The notes: a model not told the origin generated them from the letters alone. 64,000 nt of DNA from Thiotrichales bacterium (GCA_016745035.1 JADGDE010000006.1:62001-126000); one strand, 5' to 3'. Numbered from the stretch's first letter, positions 41,985 to 50,398 are shown. Numbers and translations are program-made.

Positions 41985-43076
41985 ATGAAATTATTAGCCA
42001 AAGAACTCAAGCAAGCACTACAAGCAATTATCCCTGTGCTGCCAAGCATGGCAAAAGCCAAATTGACAGCCGAAAAATATGTATGGATTGCTGATGGTTG
42101 TTTACACATTGATGACGATGATAAACGTATCAAGCAGCCCTTGAACTATAAAGGCAAGGCAGGCATCGCCATGCCAGCCCATAATGTACTCAATAGCATG
42201 GCATTTATTGACCTAGAACAGGAAATCAGCCTTTCTGTTGCGGGTAAACAATTCAAACTCAGTGCTAAAGATTATGCACTACAAACCCCCAGTGCCACAC
42301 TGGTAGCGCCGAACGCTGCCTTGCCGGATTTTAAGGCGGATATTGATTTGCATCTGGAACAATTCAAAACCGCGATTCAATCTGCCTTACATAGCATGGC
42401 AAAAGACGATGTGCGTTTTTACCTCAACGGTTTGTTATTTGAATTTAAAAAACAGCAATTGAACATTGTATCGACCACAGGTCATATCCTCAGCAAAGAA
42501 AGCTTGCACATTGACGCTGACATCGAAGGGCGTTTCATCATGCCGCGTGATGTGGTGCTTGCCATTGCTAAAATGCTCAAAAATGCCGAAACTGTCAAAA
42601 TAGGCGTGAGTGATGCCGACTTAACTTGTTTAAGCCTACAAATTGACCAAACCGAGATGGTGATTAATGGTATTGAAGGACGTTTTCCGGCTTATGAGGG
42701 CGTGTTCCCCAGCAATGCCACCCCTTGGTTTAGTATCCGCATGGGTGATTTGCGCAAGAAATTACAAACCATGCGTAAAGTGGTGGAAAAAGCCTCTATG
42801 CTGCGCTTATCGACCTTAAAGCAAGGCTTAGAATTGGCGTGTTATAACAAACTCGATACCATGCAGGAAATGGCGTTAAATCTAGCCTTAGAGGTCAAAA
42901 GTGCGCATGAGGTACACTTTAATCCTAAGCTGCTTTTAGACGCGACCAAGTCCATCCCCGCAGCGGTGATGGTGGATATTTTCCAACCCAATGGTGCGCC
43001 AGATGCCGCGCACATTTTCCAGCCGCAAGACAGCACACTAAAAGAGCAAATCGTGGTAATGCCGATGCGCCCTTAA
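41985..43076 (+). CDS. DNA polymerase III beta-like sliding clamp
   Basis: The 363-residue protein follows the three-domain DnaN plan: KDDVRFYLNGLLFEF in domain 2, an EGRFPAYEGVFP loop, and a C-terminal IVVMPMRP corresponding to the DnaN end (usually MPMRL). It is more diverged than a chromosomal DnaN and lies in the mobile module between a methyltransferase and a terminator. It may recruit host polymerase to the element or rival the host clamp. Chromosomal dnaN is not in the window. Confidence 0.8.
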   Translation: MKLLAKELKQALQAIIPVLPSMAKAKLTAEKYVWIADGCLHIDDDDKRIKQPLNYKGKAGIAMPAHNVLNSMAFIDLEQEISLSVAGKQFKLSAKDYALQTPSATLVAPNAALPDFKADIDLHLEQFKTAIQSALHSMAKDDVRFYLNGLLFEFKKQQLNIVSTTGHILSKESLHIDADIEGRFIMPRDVVLAIAKMLKNAETVKIGVSDADLTCLSLQIDQTEMVINGIEGRFPAYEGVFPSNATPWFSIRMGDLRKKLQTMRKVVEKASMLRLSTLKQGLELACYNKLDTMQEMALNLALEVKSAHEVHFNPKLLLDATKSIPAAVMVDIFQPNGAPDAAHIFQPQDSTLKEQIVVMPMRP

Positions 43077-43081
43077 AGTCT

Positions 43082-43107
43082 AAAGCCCCAGCAATGGGGC
43101 TTTTTAT
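43082..43107 (+). terminator. Intrinsic terminator after sliding clamp
   Basis: AAAGCCCCA, loop GCAA, TGGGGCTTTTT: a compact stem with a T tract, 6 bases after the stop. It also overlaps the end of the convergent HTH gene. Confidence 0.85.
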
Positions 43108-43439
43108 GGGCGGGCTTCAAAAGCTTTTATCATTTCATCTATGACAGGCTCAAGCCCCAGAGCTTTTACTTTCGCCATGCGCTCGGCCGCTGGGGATTGT
43201 CCACCGGTATCTATTCTTTCCAACACCGCCGACAACAGCAACACCGCAGGCACTTCCTGTTTTGGGGGGCGTTTAAAGTGATTGATAGCCTGCTTGTTGA
43301 CACCGATTAAATCTGCTACATCTTTATCACTGCTGACATCTAATAAGGCTTTGCACTGGTTTAATAAGTCTTCTCTGTTCACACATATTTCCTTGGGTAA
43401 AGTCTCGATTATCTTTACCTTTTGGACGGAGTTTGTCAA
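43104..43439 (-). CDS. Small HTH transcriptional regulator
   Basis: This 111-residue protein contains a Cro/CI-type helix-turn-helix, SDKDVADLIGVNKQAINHFKRP, near residues 35-58 and a helical C-terminus. It is transcribed convergent to the sliding clamp gene and shares its terminator region. It probably regulates the element's genes, including its own. A palindrome (43,522-43,559) lies just upstream of its promoter. Confidence 0.7.
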   Translation of the reverse strand: MTNSVQKVKIIETLPKEICVNREDLLNQCKALLDVSSDKDVADLIGVNKQAINHFKRPPKQEVPAVLLLSAVLERIDTGGQSPAAERMAKVKALGLEPVIDEMIKAFEARP

Positions 43440-43517
43440 ATTATTTTATAGGTTTAGAAGCGCTATGATTTTTACCAAAATTGCTTCGTTCAAGCTCGTT
43501 TTATGTGGGTTTGGCTG

Positions 43518-43544
43518 AGCATAGGATAAGCACGGGCGGTTAAA
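43518..43544 (+). repeat. 27-bp direct repeat, right copy (possible att)
   Basis: Matches 16,732-16,758 with two mismatches in the same orientation. It lies inside the larger palindrome at 43,522-43,559 and at the far end of array 3. Confidence 0.45.
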
Positions 43545-43559
43545 CCAGTGCTTATCCTA
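43522..43559. repeat. 12-bp inverted repeat at array 3 trailer
   Basis: TAGGATAAGCAC (43522-43533) and GTGCTTATCCTA (43548-43559) are perfect inverted arms with a 14-base loop. The right arm replaces the first bases of the terminal CRISPR repeat (starting at 43558), so the repeat appears truncated by this sequence. A recombination site or insertion scar is possible; a terminator for the leftward array is also possible. Confidence 0.6.
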
Positions 43560-44447
43560 GCAAATAGCCTAAGCGGCTGGAGCTGCTGCAACTTTAGGTG
43601 AGCAAGTTAAAGTGACCGATAAGATAAAGTCTCAATAGCCTAAGCGGCTGGAGCTGCTGCAACCTTGACCTATGTGCAGGTCAAACAGTGGAGTCATCCG
43701 CCTCAATAGCCTAAGCGGCTGGAGCTGCTGCAACGCTCCAATTCCGCGTGACCATCAAAATAATTGAAGAAAGTCTCAATAGCCTAAGCGGCTGGAGCTG
43801 CTGCAACGAAGCGCGAATAATCCAACTCCAACTTACACTGAAAGTCTCAATAGCCTAAGCGGCTGGAGCTGCTGCAACTGGGGGCTGTTAACATTAATGT
43901 TGGTGCTGCCAAAGGTCTCAATAGCCTAAGCGGCTGGAGCTGCTGCAACACAACATTTTTCGTGTTACACACGATAGCATGCAAAGTCTCAATAGCCTAA
44001 GCGGCTGGAGCTGCTGCAACGTTATTTGCGGCCTCGAAGATAAAAAAGCAAGTGAAAGTCTCAATAGCCTAAGCGGCTGGAGCTGCTGCAACATTAGCAA
44101 GTGACTACTTGCCAACTTTAAAAGAAAGGTCTCAATAGCCTAAGCGGCTGGAGCTGCTGCAACTTTCATTGTGGGCTTTATGATTTTTGCATATCTAAAG
44201 TCTCAATAGCCTAAGCGGCTGGAGCTGCTGCAACTGATGAATTTGTGAATAAGGTATACAGCAAATACGAAAGTCTCAATAGCCTAAGCGGCTGGAGCTG
44301 CTGCAACCCCAAACTGTGTCCAAGTTCCCGAAGGCACTCTTCTGTCTCAATAGCCTAAGCGGCTGGAGCTGCTGCAACGGTATTTGTTCAACGATGGCGC
44401 CGGCATCAAAGGGTCTCAATAGCCTAAGCGGCTGGAGCTGCTGCAAC
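43558..44447 (-). CRISPR. CRISPR array 3, 13 repeats
   Basis: Thirteen repeats begin at 43558 (5 bases degenerate), 43629, 43700, 43773, 43844, 43915, 43986, 44058, 44129, 44200, 44273, 44344 and 44413. Spacers are mostly 36 bases (34-38). Apart from the trailer repeat and one base at 43,701, the repeats are uniform. The leader is on the right and transcription is leftward. Uniformity suggests the most recently active array of the three. Confidence 0.95.
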
Positions 44448-44714
44448 AGCACCCCTTTTTCCACCTTCAAAATCAGTTAGTTGCAACCCACTTTGGGAGA
44501 AGCTCATCATTTTTGCAGGACAACCGATGTATTGTTGCACTTTTACCTCCGTTTTGAGCACAAAAACAACGCTAAGTATCTGATTTTTAACAGGTGGAGC
44601 AACTTTCTTTAGAAAGTGGTTTAATATTATCAAATAATACTATGAATGTAAAAATATTTTTTTAAAAACCTCTATAACCACTTTAACAGGATGGTTACTC
44701 GCTCCCCAAAATTA
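44448..44714 (-). promoter_or_regulatory. Array 3 leader
   Basis: Nearly identical to the leader of array 2. The two arrays therefore derive from duplication or parallel insertion of a leader-repeat unit. The first 185 bases next to the repeat are the conserved part; frames inside are not genes. Confidence 0.75.
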
Positions 44715-44823
44715 CAAAATCAGCACCTCTGGCATCTGTGCGATAGGTTTCGCAAAGGCGATAGAGGCGTATTCAAATACAGTTAAAGAAAGCAGAATAT
44801 AACAATCATAACATCCCTTAAAT

Positions 44824-44993
44824 TCACCCCACCCAACTCTCCGAAATAACCTCCGCCTGCTTCAACACCAACTCAACAGCGGCTTTTTCCATATCAGGTG
44901 GATACTTATATTTTTTTAAAATCTTATACGCACAGAAAATCGCAGTTTGTCCGCACTTGACCAGAGGGATTTTTTAATATCTTGGCGTGTCAT
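44824..44993 (-). pseudogene. Type I restriction deletion scar (hsdM start joined to hsdR end)
   Basis: On the minus strand an ATG at 44993 begins MTRQDIKKSLWSSADKLR, the typical HsdM N-terminus. The sequence then switches, in another frame, to ILKKYKYPPDMEKAAVELVL and KQAEVISESWVG before a stop at 44824, the typical HsdR C-terminus. No S subunit or body of M or R remains. The remnant is a deletion scar joining the two ends of a type I restriction operon. Confidence 0.6.
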
Positions 44994-45039
44994 ATTTGGG
45001 AGCAATCTTTCTATCGGATAAAATTGCAGCAAATAGTAA

Positions 45040-45248
45040 CATAAAGCGGCTAATTGTCACTTTCTGGTGCTTTTAGTGACTTAGGCACTTAAGGTAAAGC
45101 TGCAAGCAGTAGCTAAAAGCAGCTAAAAGCAGCTAAAAGCGCCAAGAAGTGACAAAACGTGACTTTAAGTCACGGAAGGATTAGCGACTTTTAGCCGCTT
45201 TAAGTGACAGAAAGCGGCTAAAAGTGGCAAATAGTAGCAATGAGCTGC
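45040..45248. repeat. Repeat cluster downstream of recombinase
   Basis: Three exact tandem copies of AGCTAAAAGC lie at 45111-45140, surrounded by imperfect relatives (GCGGCTAA, TTAGCCGCTTT, GCGGCTAAAAG) and several GTGAC/GTCAC boxes in both orientations. No gene is present. The cluster ends at the recombinase stop, so it could contain recombinase-binding sites. Confidence 0.55.
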
Positions 45249-46235
45249 TTACCAAAGCTTGGCGGTGGGGTTATTTTCCCGCAATTGGGTGTCGCGGTCG
45301 TAGACATCTATCATTCTATCGGACTTGTGTCCGCTGATTTTCCTTATTTCGGCGTTGGACATGCCCAGTGCGCGGCAGGTGGTGATAAAGCCAGCGCGAA
45401 AGCTGTGCCCCGAAAACACCGGATTAACTCCAGGGGTTTCGACATTGGGGATGTTGAGTTGTTTTGCCCAATGCTTGATTAAATTGTCCACCGATTTATC
45501 GCTTAGGCTCTCTCGCAGTTTGCCGCCGGGTTTGAAGCCGCGAAACAAACGTCCTTCGCTAATGTCGGCGCTATCGAGCCAACGCACCAGCGCCCGCACC
45601 GGACAATATTGTTTGTTTTTACTGGCTCGGAAAATCAGTTTTCTAAATTGTTTACCTTCTTGGTCAGTTTTGGAGTGGCGCAAGGTCAGGATCATAAATT
45701 GCCCATCGAGGAGCAAATCTTGATATTCAAGTTGGCATAGTTCGGAGCGGCGAAAAGCCCCCGAAAATCCAACCAGCAACAAAGCCAAATCTCGCTGTGC
45801 TTTGAGGCTGTCTTCTTGTAACAGCATGTCCGCTATGTTGATGACAAATGCTTGGGTTAATGGCCGTGCCATTTTTTGAATCACCCCGCGTTCACGCCGC
45901 AAGCGTCGCATCGCTGCCTCGACCACAATCGCCGCTGTGGGGTCGGGAAAGCCGAGACAACGATGCCAAAAGGATAAGGCGGCAATATGGGTGTTTAGGC
46001 TGGCTGCGCCAAGTTCAGAGCGGCGGATATAATCCGCGACGCTGTCGGCATCGGCGGGGAAGGTATAGCCGCTTTGTCTAAAACGGCGCATGACGCTGAG
46101 GTAGGTTGCCTGTGTGTTCTCTGCCATGCCAGCGACTAAATCATCGGCAAAGCTCGGCAGGTCTTTGATTTCTACTCCTGCCAAGTTCAGGACTTGTTGT
46201 AGGTTTTGTTGTTGGAAAAGGGCTAAGTTAGCCAT
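45249..46235 (-). CDS. Tyrosine recombinase/integrase
   Basis: The 328-residue protein has an N-terminal SAM-like domain and a catalytic domain with the R-K-H-R-H-Y set: AFRRSELCQL (Arg I), RHSKTDQEG (Lys), HSFRAGF (His and Arg II), SGHKSD (His) and VYDRD (Tyr). It has no tRNA gene beside it. A TTAGATATGC box lies just upstream of its start. It is the most likely agent of insertion of the CRISPR-bearing segment, but its target sites are unproven. Confidence 0.85.
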   Translation of the reverse strand: MANLALFQQQNLQQVLNLAGVEIKDLPSFADDLVAGMAENTQATYLSVMRRFRQSGYTFPADADSVADYIRRSELGAASLNTHIAALSFWHRCLGFPDPTAAIVVEAAMRRLRRERGVIQKMARPLTQAFVINIADMLLQEDSLKAQRDLALLLVGFSGAFRRSELCQLEYQDLLLDGQFMILTLRHSKTDQEGKQFRKLIFRASKNKQYCPVRALVRWLDSADISEGRLFRGFKPGGKLRESLSDKSVDNLIKHWAKQLNIPNVETPGVNPVFSGHSFRAGFITTCRALGMSNAEIRKISGHKSDRMIDVYDRDTQLRENNPTAKLW

Positions 46236-46362
46236 TTAGATATGCTTCCGATAAAAGTAATTATAGGAAGTACGCCTCCGTATAAAAATCAGCCAAGCGG
46301 CTGATATAAGTGAAAATAATTGTAAGCGACATACTCAAATACGCTGGGGCGCTTAGTTTATA

Positions 46363-46842
46363 TCAATCGGGCGGATCGCGGGCGTTGGGTTTTTCTGCCG
46401 AGGCATCTGCTTCTCGGTCTTGTTCTTCTGATAAAAAAGCCAGTTCACTTTTAGAGAAAGCCCCGGTTGCTTCAAAGTCGGTTTTTTTCTTTTTCGGAAA
46501 TAAATATTCCAACACGATGGTGCGCCGTTTTTTGTCTTTGATAAAAATCAGCGCCAAGCCTGCCAATAAGTGTTTGGTTGGCTGCGGCAGTGCCGCTGGG
46601 TTCAATATTCCTCCAGCAATCGCCGCTGCAATCAGTGAGTCGGTGTTGTCGAATTTGGGATATTGGACTTTAACCCACGCAACCACTAAAAATGCTGACA
46701 TGCCGCCGGTTAAAAACATGGCTAAACTTTGTCGCATATTGGGCATGGAGTTGTGCAGCAAGTACGTAGAAAACGCAGCCCCACCACCAATCAAAAAAAT
46801 AAAGACCCGAAAGAAAAATTCAGGGGAATAAATATCTGGCAC
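46363..46842 (-). CDS. Holin-like multi-TM phage protein candidate
   Basis: The 159-residue protein has three hydrophobic segments (FFFRVFIFLIGGGAAFSTYLL, LAMFLTGGMSAFLVVAWV, AAAIAGGILNPAAL then HLLAGLALIFI) and a charged C-terminal tail, a common holin plan. It is the last gene of the coupled gpU-gpX-gpD cassette. Its end lies about 130 bases from the second recombinase start, near the presumed junction. Its length and charged tail look complete. Function is inferred. Confidence 0.45.
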   Translation of the reverse strand: MPDIYSPEFFFRVFIFLIGGGAAFSTYLLHNSMPNMRQSLAMFLTGGMSAFLVVAWVKVQYPKFDNTDSLIAAAIAGGILNPAALPQPTKHLLAGLALIFIKDKKRRTIVLEYLFPKKKKTDFEATGAFSKSELAFLSEEQDREADASAEKPNARDPPD

Positions 46843-46849
46843 AATTCAG

Positions 46850-47050
46850 CTAACCCGATTGTTTAAGCACTGGTGTTGCGAGCTGTTGCTGTAATTCTAG
46901 GACGGTTGCGTTTATTTCTATGATATGTAAATAAAGCATTCCCATACAAATCAGCATCAGCACGGTAAAAACACACAGAGCTTGGAGTAAAAATTTCAAA
47001 CGGGAGTTGATAATTGTTAATTGCGCTTGTCGAATCTCTTGTTCACTCAT
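46850..47050 (-). CDS. Small single-TM phage protein
   Basis: The 66-residue product has one membrane helix (FLLQALCVFTVLMLICMGMLYL) followed by a helical segment and a short tail. It overlaps gpD by ATGA. Small membrane proteins beside holin-like genes are often antiholins or Rz-like spanins, but this protein has no lipobox, so the role is open. Confidence 0.5.
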   Translation of the reverse strand: MSEQEIRQAQLTIINSRLKFLLQALCVFTVLMLICMGMLYLHIIEINATVLELQQQLATPVLKQSG

Positions 47051-47991
47051 AACGCTTCTTCTGCTTGTAGTGTTGTCGTATAGCCACTGTCGGAATAATC
47101 ATGGTTTGCTTGGGTCGTTACCCATGTTTTATTCAGATCAGGTCGAAAACCTACCAATATCAGATCCATTTCCGCACGGGCATTAGGATCGCCGGGCATT
47201 TTTAAATTCTCTATCGCTCCCGTGCCACGTTCAAATTGTTGTAGCTTGGCGTTAGCACTATATTTAGCCTTTTGTTTCGACTCGAAAGTATGGCGGATTT
47301 CATATTGTGGCTCACCGCTGCCAGCAACTTCTGATTTGCGTCTGGCGGCGTTGGGATCGTGCCAAAAGGCTTTGACCGATTTGTATTTGTTACGCCGGTT
47401 AGCTGTGCCAGAAATAGAGATGCTTTTGTTATTGACCACCGTAAGCGAGCCGTTGGTTGTGCCTCTGGGTTTTAGCATCAATTTGCCATCGGATAATTTG
47501 CAGTACGCATCGTATTGTTCAGCAAGGCGGCTAACAAAATGAATATCACTTTCTTCGGCTTGGTCAATGTGGTCATACCAAATCGGCGCTAACATGCCAT
47601 CGACATCAGCGCTGTAGCCATTTCGCCCGGCGATTGCACCGACAATATCCCCTAGGGTTTGTTCATCCCATGCTTGGGTTTTCGGGGCTTTGATGCTGCT
47701 ATTTTCGTGATACTGCGCCCGCGCGGTGATTTCCATCGTTTTTGCTTGAGATTCGGAAAAACGCACTTCGTCAATTTCAAACATACCCAAATTAACCACG
47801 CCGGTTTCTTCGTAGCCAAGGGCAACAGCAATTCGGTGTCCTGTTGGTGGCGTGGCTAATAGATAATCTCTATCATCCAAGCGAATGGTGCAGCTATCGG
47901 ATTGAATCCCCGCTTGGTCGCTAATCGTAATTCCAAGCACCCGTTGATTGGCGAGTTCACTTAAACCAGAGACATGATGCGCAGGTTTCAT
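47047..47991 (-). CDS. Phage late control/baseplate hub protein gpD-like
   Basis: The 314-residue protein matches the P2 gpD/late control D family: an N-terminal LGITISDQAGIQSDSCTIRLDD segment, HRIAVALGYEETG, DIVGAIAGRNGY in the middle, and SDIHFVSRLAEQYDAYCKLSDGKL. The protein forms the hub of the contractile tail baseplate. It overlaps gpX at one end and a small membrane gene at the other by ATGA. No frameshift is visible. Confidence 0.85.
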   Translation of the reverse strand: MKPAHHVSGLSELANQRVLGITISDQAGIQSDSCTIRLDDRDYLLATPPTGHRIAVALGYEETGVVNLGMFEIDEVRFSESQAKTMEITARAQYHENSSIKAPKTQAWDEQTLGDIVGAIAGRNGYSADVDGMLAPIWYDHIDQAEESDIHFVSRLAEQYDAYCKLSDGKLMLKPRGTTNGSLTVVNNKSISISGTANRRNKYKSVKAFWHDPNAARRKSEVAGSGEPQYEIRHTFESKQKAKYSANAKLQQFERGTGAIENLKMPGDPNARAEMDLILVGFRPDLNKTWVTTQANHDYSDSGYTTTLQAEEAL

Positions 47992-48200
47992 AAGTTATCA
48001 AACACCTGTATTTGTTTCAGAATCACCGGCTCAGTGGGCAACTCAGGCAGATTTACCATCAGTCCTGTAGGTAAAATAACTCCCAAATCGGCAAGGTGTG
48101 GGTTTTGTTCCAAGACCTGTTCAACTGCGCCAGAGGTGCGCCCATAGTGCCTATGGCAAATCATATCGACGGTTTCTTGTTGTTGGCAGCGGTATATCAT
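47988..48200 (-). CDS. Phage tail protein X (LysM domain)
   Basis: The 70-residue product is a single small LysM-like domain (ETVDMICHRHYG, VEQVLEQNPHLADLGVILPTGLMVNLPEL), the pattern of P2 gpX. It is thought to bind peptidoglycan or tail parts. It is coupled by ATGA to gpU before it and gpD after it, the P2-like order U-X-D. Confidence 0.85.
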   Translation of the reverse strand: MIYRCQQQETVDMICHRHYGRTSGAVEQVLEQNPHLADLGVILPTGLMVNLPELPTEPVILKQIQVFDNL

Positions 48201-48598
48201 GCGCCATCCTCGCCATAGCGTTTCAATTCGACCACAAAATCCACCCGTCTGGCTTTGCCATCATCTAAAAGACCGGAAAAATCATCTTTCACACTCACGA
48301 TCACAAATTTGCCAAAAATTTTACCGTGCATGGTGACGACAATATGTGGCTGCCCACCTGCGGCAAGCGCCCGTAAATCATCGAGCTTATACATACCCAC
48401 GCCCATTTCAGGATGGATATAGCCATTAATGGAAATGGCTTCGTTACCTTCACCAACAAACTGATGCGCGACTCGGTGCTGAATACGGTTTTGCGCTGGC
48501 CAGCGATAATTACTTGAGCGCGATAACTTCTCATACCCGGCATCATCAATACCAAATATAAAGCCACTCAATATGATTTGCACGCCTATCTTCGCCAT
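48197..48598 (-). CDS. Phage tail protein gpU-like
   Basis: The 133-residue protein follows the gpU pattern with ASKFVGEGNEAISINGYIHPEMG-type residues (HQFVGEGNEAISINGYIHP) and a C-terminal RRVDFVVELKRYG strand. It is involved in tail terminator or completion function in P2-like phages. It is the first gene of the leftward tail cassette; an ATTCTAATAGAAAA box is 9-22 bases before its ATG, as seen before other phage genes. Confidence 0.8.
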   Translation of the reverse strand: MAKIGVQIILSGFIFGIDDAGYEKLSRSSNYRWPAQNRIQHRVAHQFVGEGNEAISINGYIHPEMGVGMYKLDDLRALAAGGQPHIVVTMHGKIFGKFVIVSVKDDFSGLLDDGKARRVDFVVELKRYGEDGA

Positions 48599-49190
48599 AG
48601 CAAACCATTCTAATAGAAAAACCTAACAAAAACACAATTAAGAATAGGCGCGTGCGCACGACACCCACAGACTGGTTTAAAATCGATCCACTATGCTTAC
48701 AAAACAACTAAACGACTGATTAATAAGGGTATAGATAAAATAATAGCGGATCGGAATGCCTAAATATGGATCGAAATAGGCTCAAAATAGATCGGAAAGG
48801 CAAGTTTATGGTGCAAAACGGATTTAAGCATAAACCCTTCTTTTGCTAGCTATCTTATTAATATTTATATATAAATTATATAAAATAATAATAAATAAAT
48901 AGATCGAAATAAGAAATATGCCAAGATTTTATGGATCGAAAATTGACTGAAACGGATCGATTTTCGATCCATACTGCATGTAAAAAATATTGTTATTTCA
49001 TGCACTTAAAAATGGATCGAAATGTGGATCAAAACCGAAGAGAAAACCGATCCATAGCTATCATGTCTAAGCCTTTGAATCACAAAATAAAATGAGAAAA
49101 TGAAATTGAAATAGATCGAAAAAGCTCGCTTTTTGATATGCCTGCTTATAAAATCAACTCATAAAGCGAAAAGAGTTACTCATAAAAATC
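48599..49190. promoter_or_regulatory. Iteron-like region with repeated GGATCGAAA motif
   Basis: No gene is present. At least eleven copies of a GGATCGA-type motif occur in both orientations, at about 48684, 48748, 48768, 48789, 48901, 48933, 48954, 48965, 49014, 49026, 49048 and 49113. GGATCGA-TTT-TCGATCC (48954-48970) is a perfect short palindrome. TTTTGATATGC lies at 49131-49141 before the integrase. Integrase arm-type sites, an origin or a repressor operator are all possible. Confidence 0.65.
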
Positions 49191-50252
49191 ATGACAACAG
49201 GTCTCATAAAACGTGGTGGTATTTACCACGTTAATAAAACAATTCTAGGTAAGCGTTACCGCTGTTCCACAGGCACGGGCGAAAAACAAGAAGCTGAACA
49301 GTTCTTGGCAAAACTTGCTGTAGATGTCAGAAATAGACTTATTTACGGTGAGAGAGAAAAATGGACGTTTGAAAGAGCAGCGGACTATTATCTTGACGGT
49401 TGCACAAAAAAGACGAAAAAGGATGATATTGAGCAAATAAACATCCTTAAGCCCTATTTTAATGGGCTAAACCTGAATGAAATTCATCAAAACTGCCCTG
49501 CTTTGCGGCGTTTTATCAATGAACGGCAACTCACCGTCAAAAACCGAACCATTAATAAAGGTCTCAAGGTTTTAAAATATATTCTCAAATTGGCCGCAAC
49601 AGAATGGTTTGATGAAAATAATAACAGCATTCTTGAAAATATCCCCAGCATACGTTTACTACCTCAACACGATCAGCGTCAACCGCGTCCTATTACTTAT
49701 CGAGAAGAGTTATTAATATTAGACGACTTGCCTTTGCACCTAAAGCAGATGGTGCTATTTGCTTTGCATACAGGGTGTCGAGACAGTGAAATTTGCGGTT
49801 TGAAGTGGGAATGGGAGCAAAATATAGAAGGGCTAGGTCGTCTATTTGTGATACCCGGTACGAACCACAAAAATGGTGATGACAAAATTGTGGTATTAAA
49901 CAAGGTGGTGCATAAGGTAATAGATGAGCAACGCTACCAGCATGCAACGCATGTCTTTACATTCAGGCATAAACCTATTGCGCGGATGAATAATAATGGT
50001 TGGCGCACTATGCGCAAGAAAACGCATTTGCAAGATGTACGGGTTCATGATTTGCGCCATACTTTTGGCACGCGCCTTCGAGCAGCAGGAGTCAGTTTAG
50101 AAACCCGTCAAGAACTCCTAGGTCATCGTTCAGAGAAGATAACAACACATTATAGTGCCGCCCAACTCCAAGAGCTTTTTAATGCTGTGCAAAAACTGGA
50201 AAATCAAACAGAGGAAACGCCAACATTGTTGGTTTTAAAACGTAGAAGATAG
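49191..50252 (+). CDS. Prophage tyrosine integrase
   Basis: This 353-residue phage-type integrase has an N-terminal arm-binding-like segment, a SAM-like core and catalytic residues HTGCRDSEI (Arg I), the HKNGDDKIVVL region (Lys), HDLRHTFGTRLRAAG (His and Arg II), LLGHRSEKITTHYSA (His and Tyr). It ends about 150 bases from the 3' end of tRNA-Lys, the standard position for an att site in a tRNA. A repeat-rich region precedes it. It probably drove integration of the whole accessory region. Confidence 0.88.
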   Translation: MTTGLIKRGGIYHVNKTILGKRYRCSTGTGEKQEAEQFLAKLAVDVRNRLIYGEREKWTFERAADYYLDGCTKKTKKDDIEQINILKPYFNGLNLNEIHQNCPALRRFINERQLTVKNRTINKGLKVLKYILKLAATEWFDENNNSILENIPSIRLLPQHDQRQPRPITYREELLILDDLPLHLKQMVLFALHTGCRDSEICGLKWEWEQNIEGLGRLFVIPGTNHKNGDDKIVVLNKVVHKVIDEQRYQHATHVFTFRHKPIARMNNNGWRTMRKKTHLQDVRVHDLRHTFGTRLRAAGVSLETRQELLGHRSEKITTHYSAAQLQELFNAVQKLENQTEETPTLLVLKRRR

Positions 50253-50398
50253 ATGTCACATACCCAAAAACAAATATTTCTAGCCTAGCAGGCAAAGGGC
50301 TGGATTGTTCTTAAAATCAAGGGATAATTGGGGATTGACACAAAACTGACACAAGGCTTATTTACTGGGGAAGTAAATACAAAAAAACTTAAGGAAAA

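Noticed and set aside
43918-44470. Open frames in array 3 with repeated LLQQLQPLRLLR peptides
   Set aside because: These are translations of CRISPR repeats and spacers.
46363-50252. Separate second prophage for the gpU-gpX-gpD cassette
   Set aside because: Possible, but shared promoter boxes and the absence of duplicate tail genes in the window favour one split prophage; the left flank is needed to decide.
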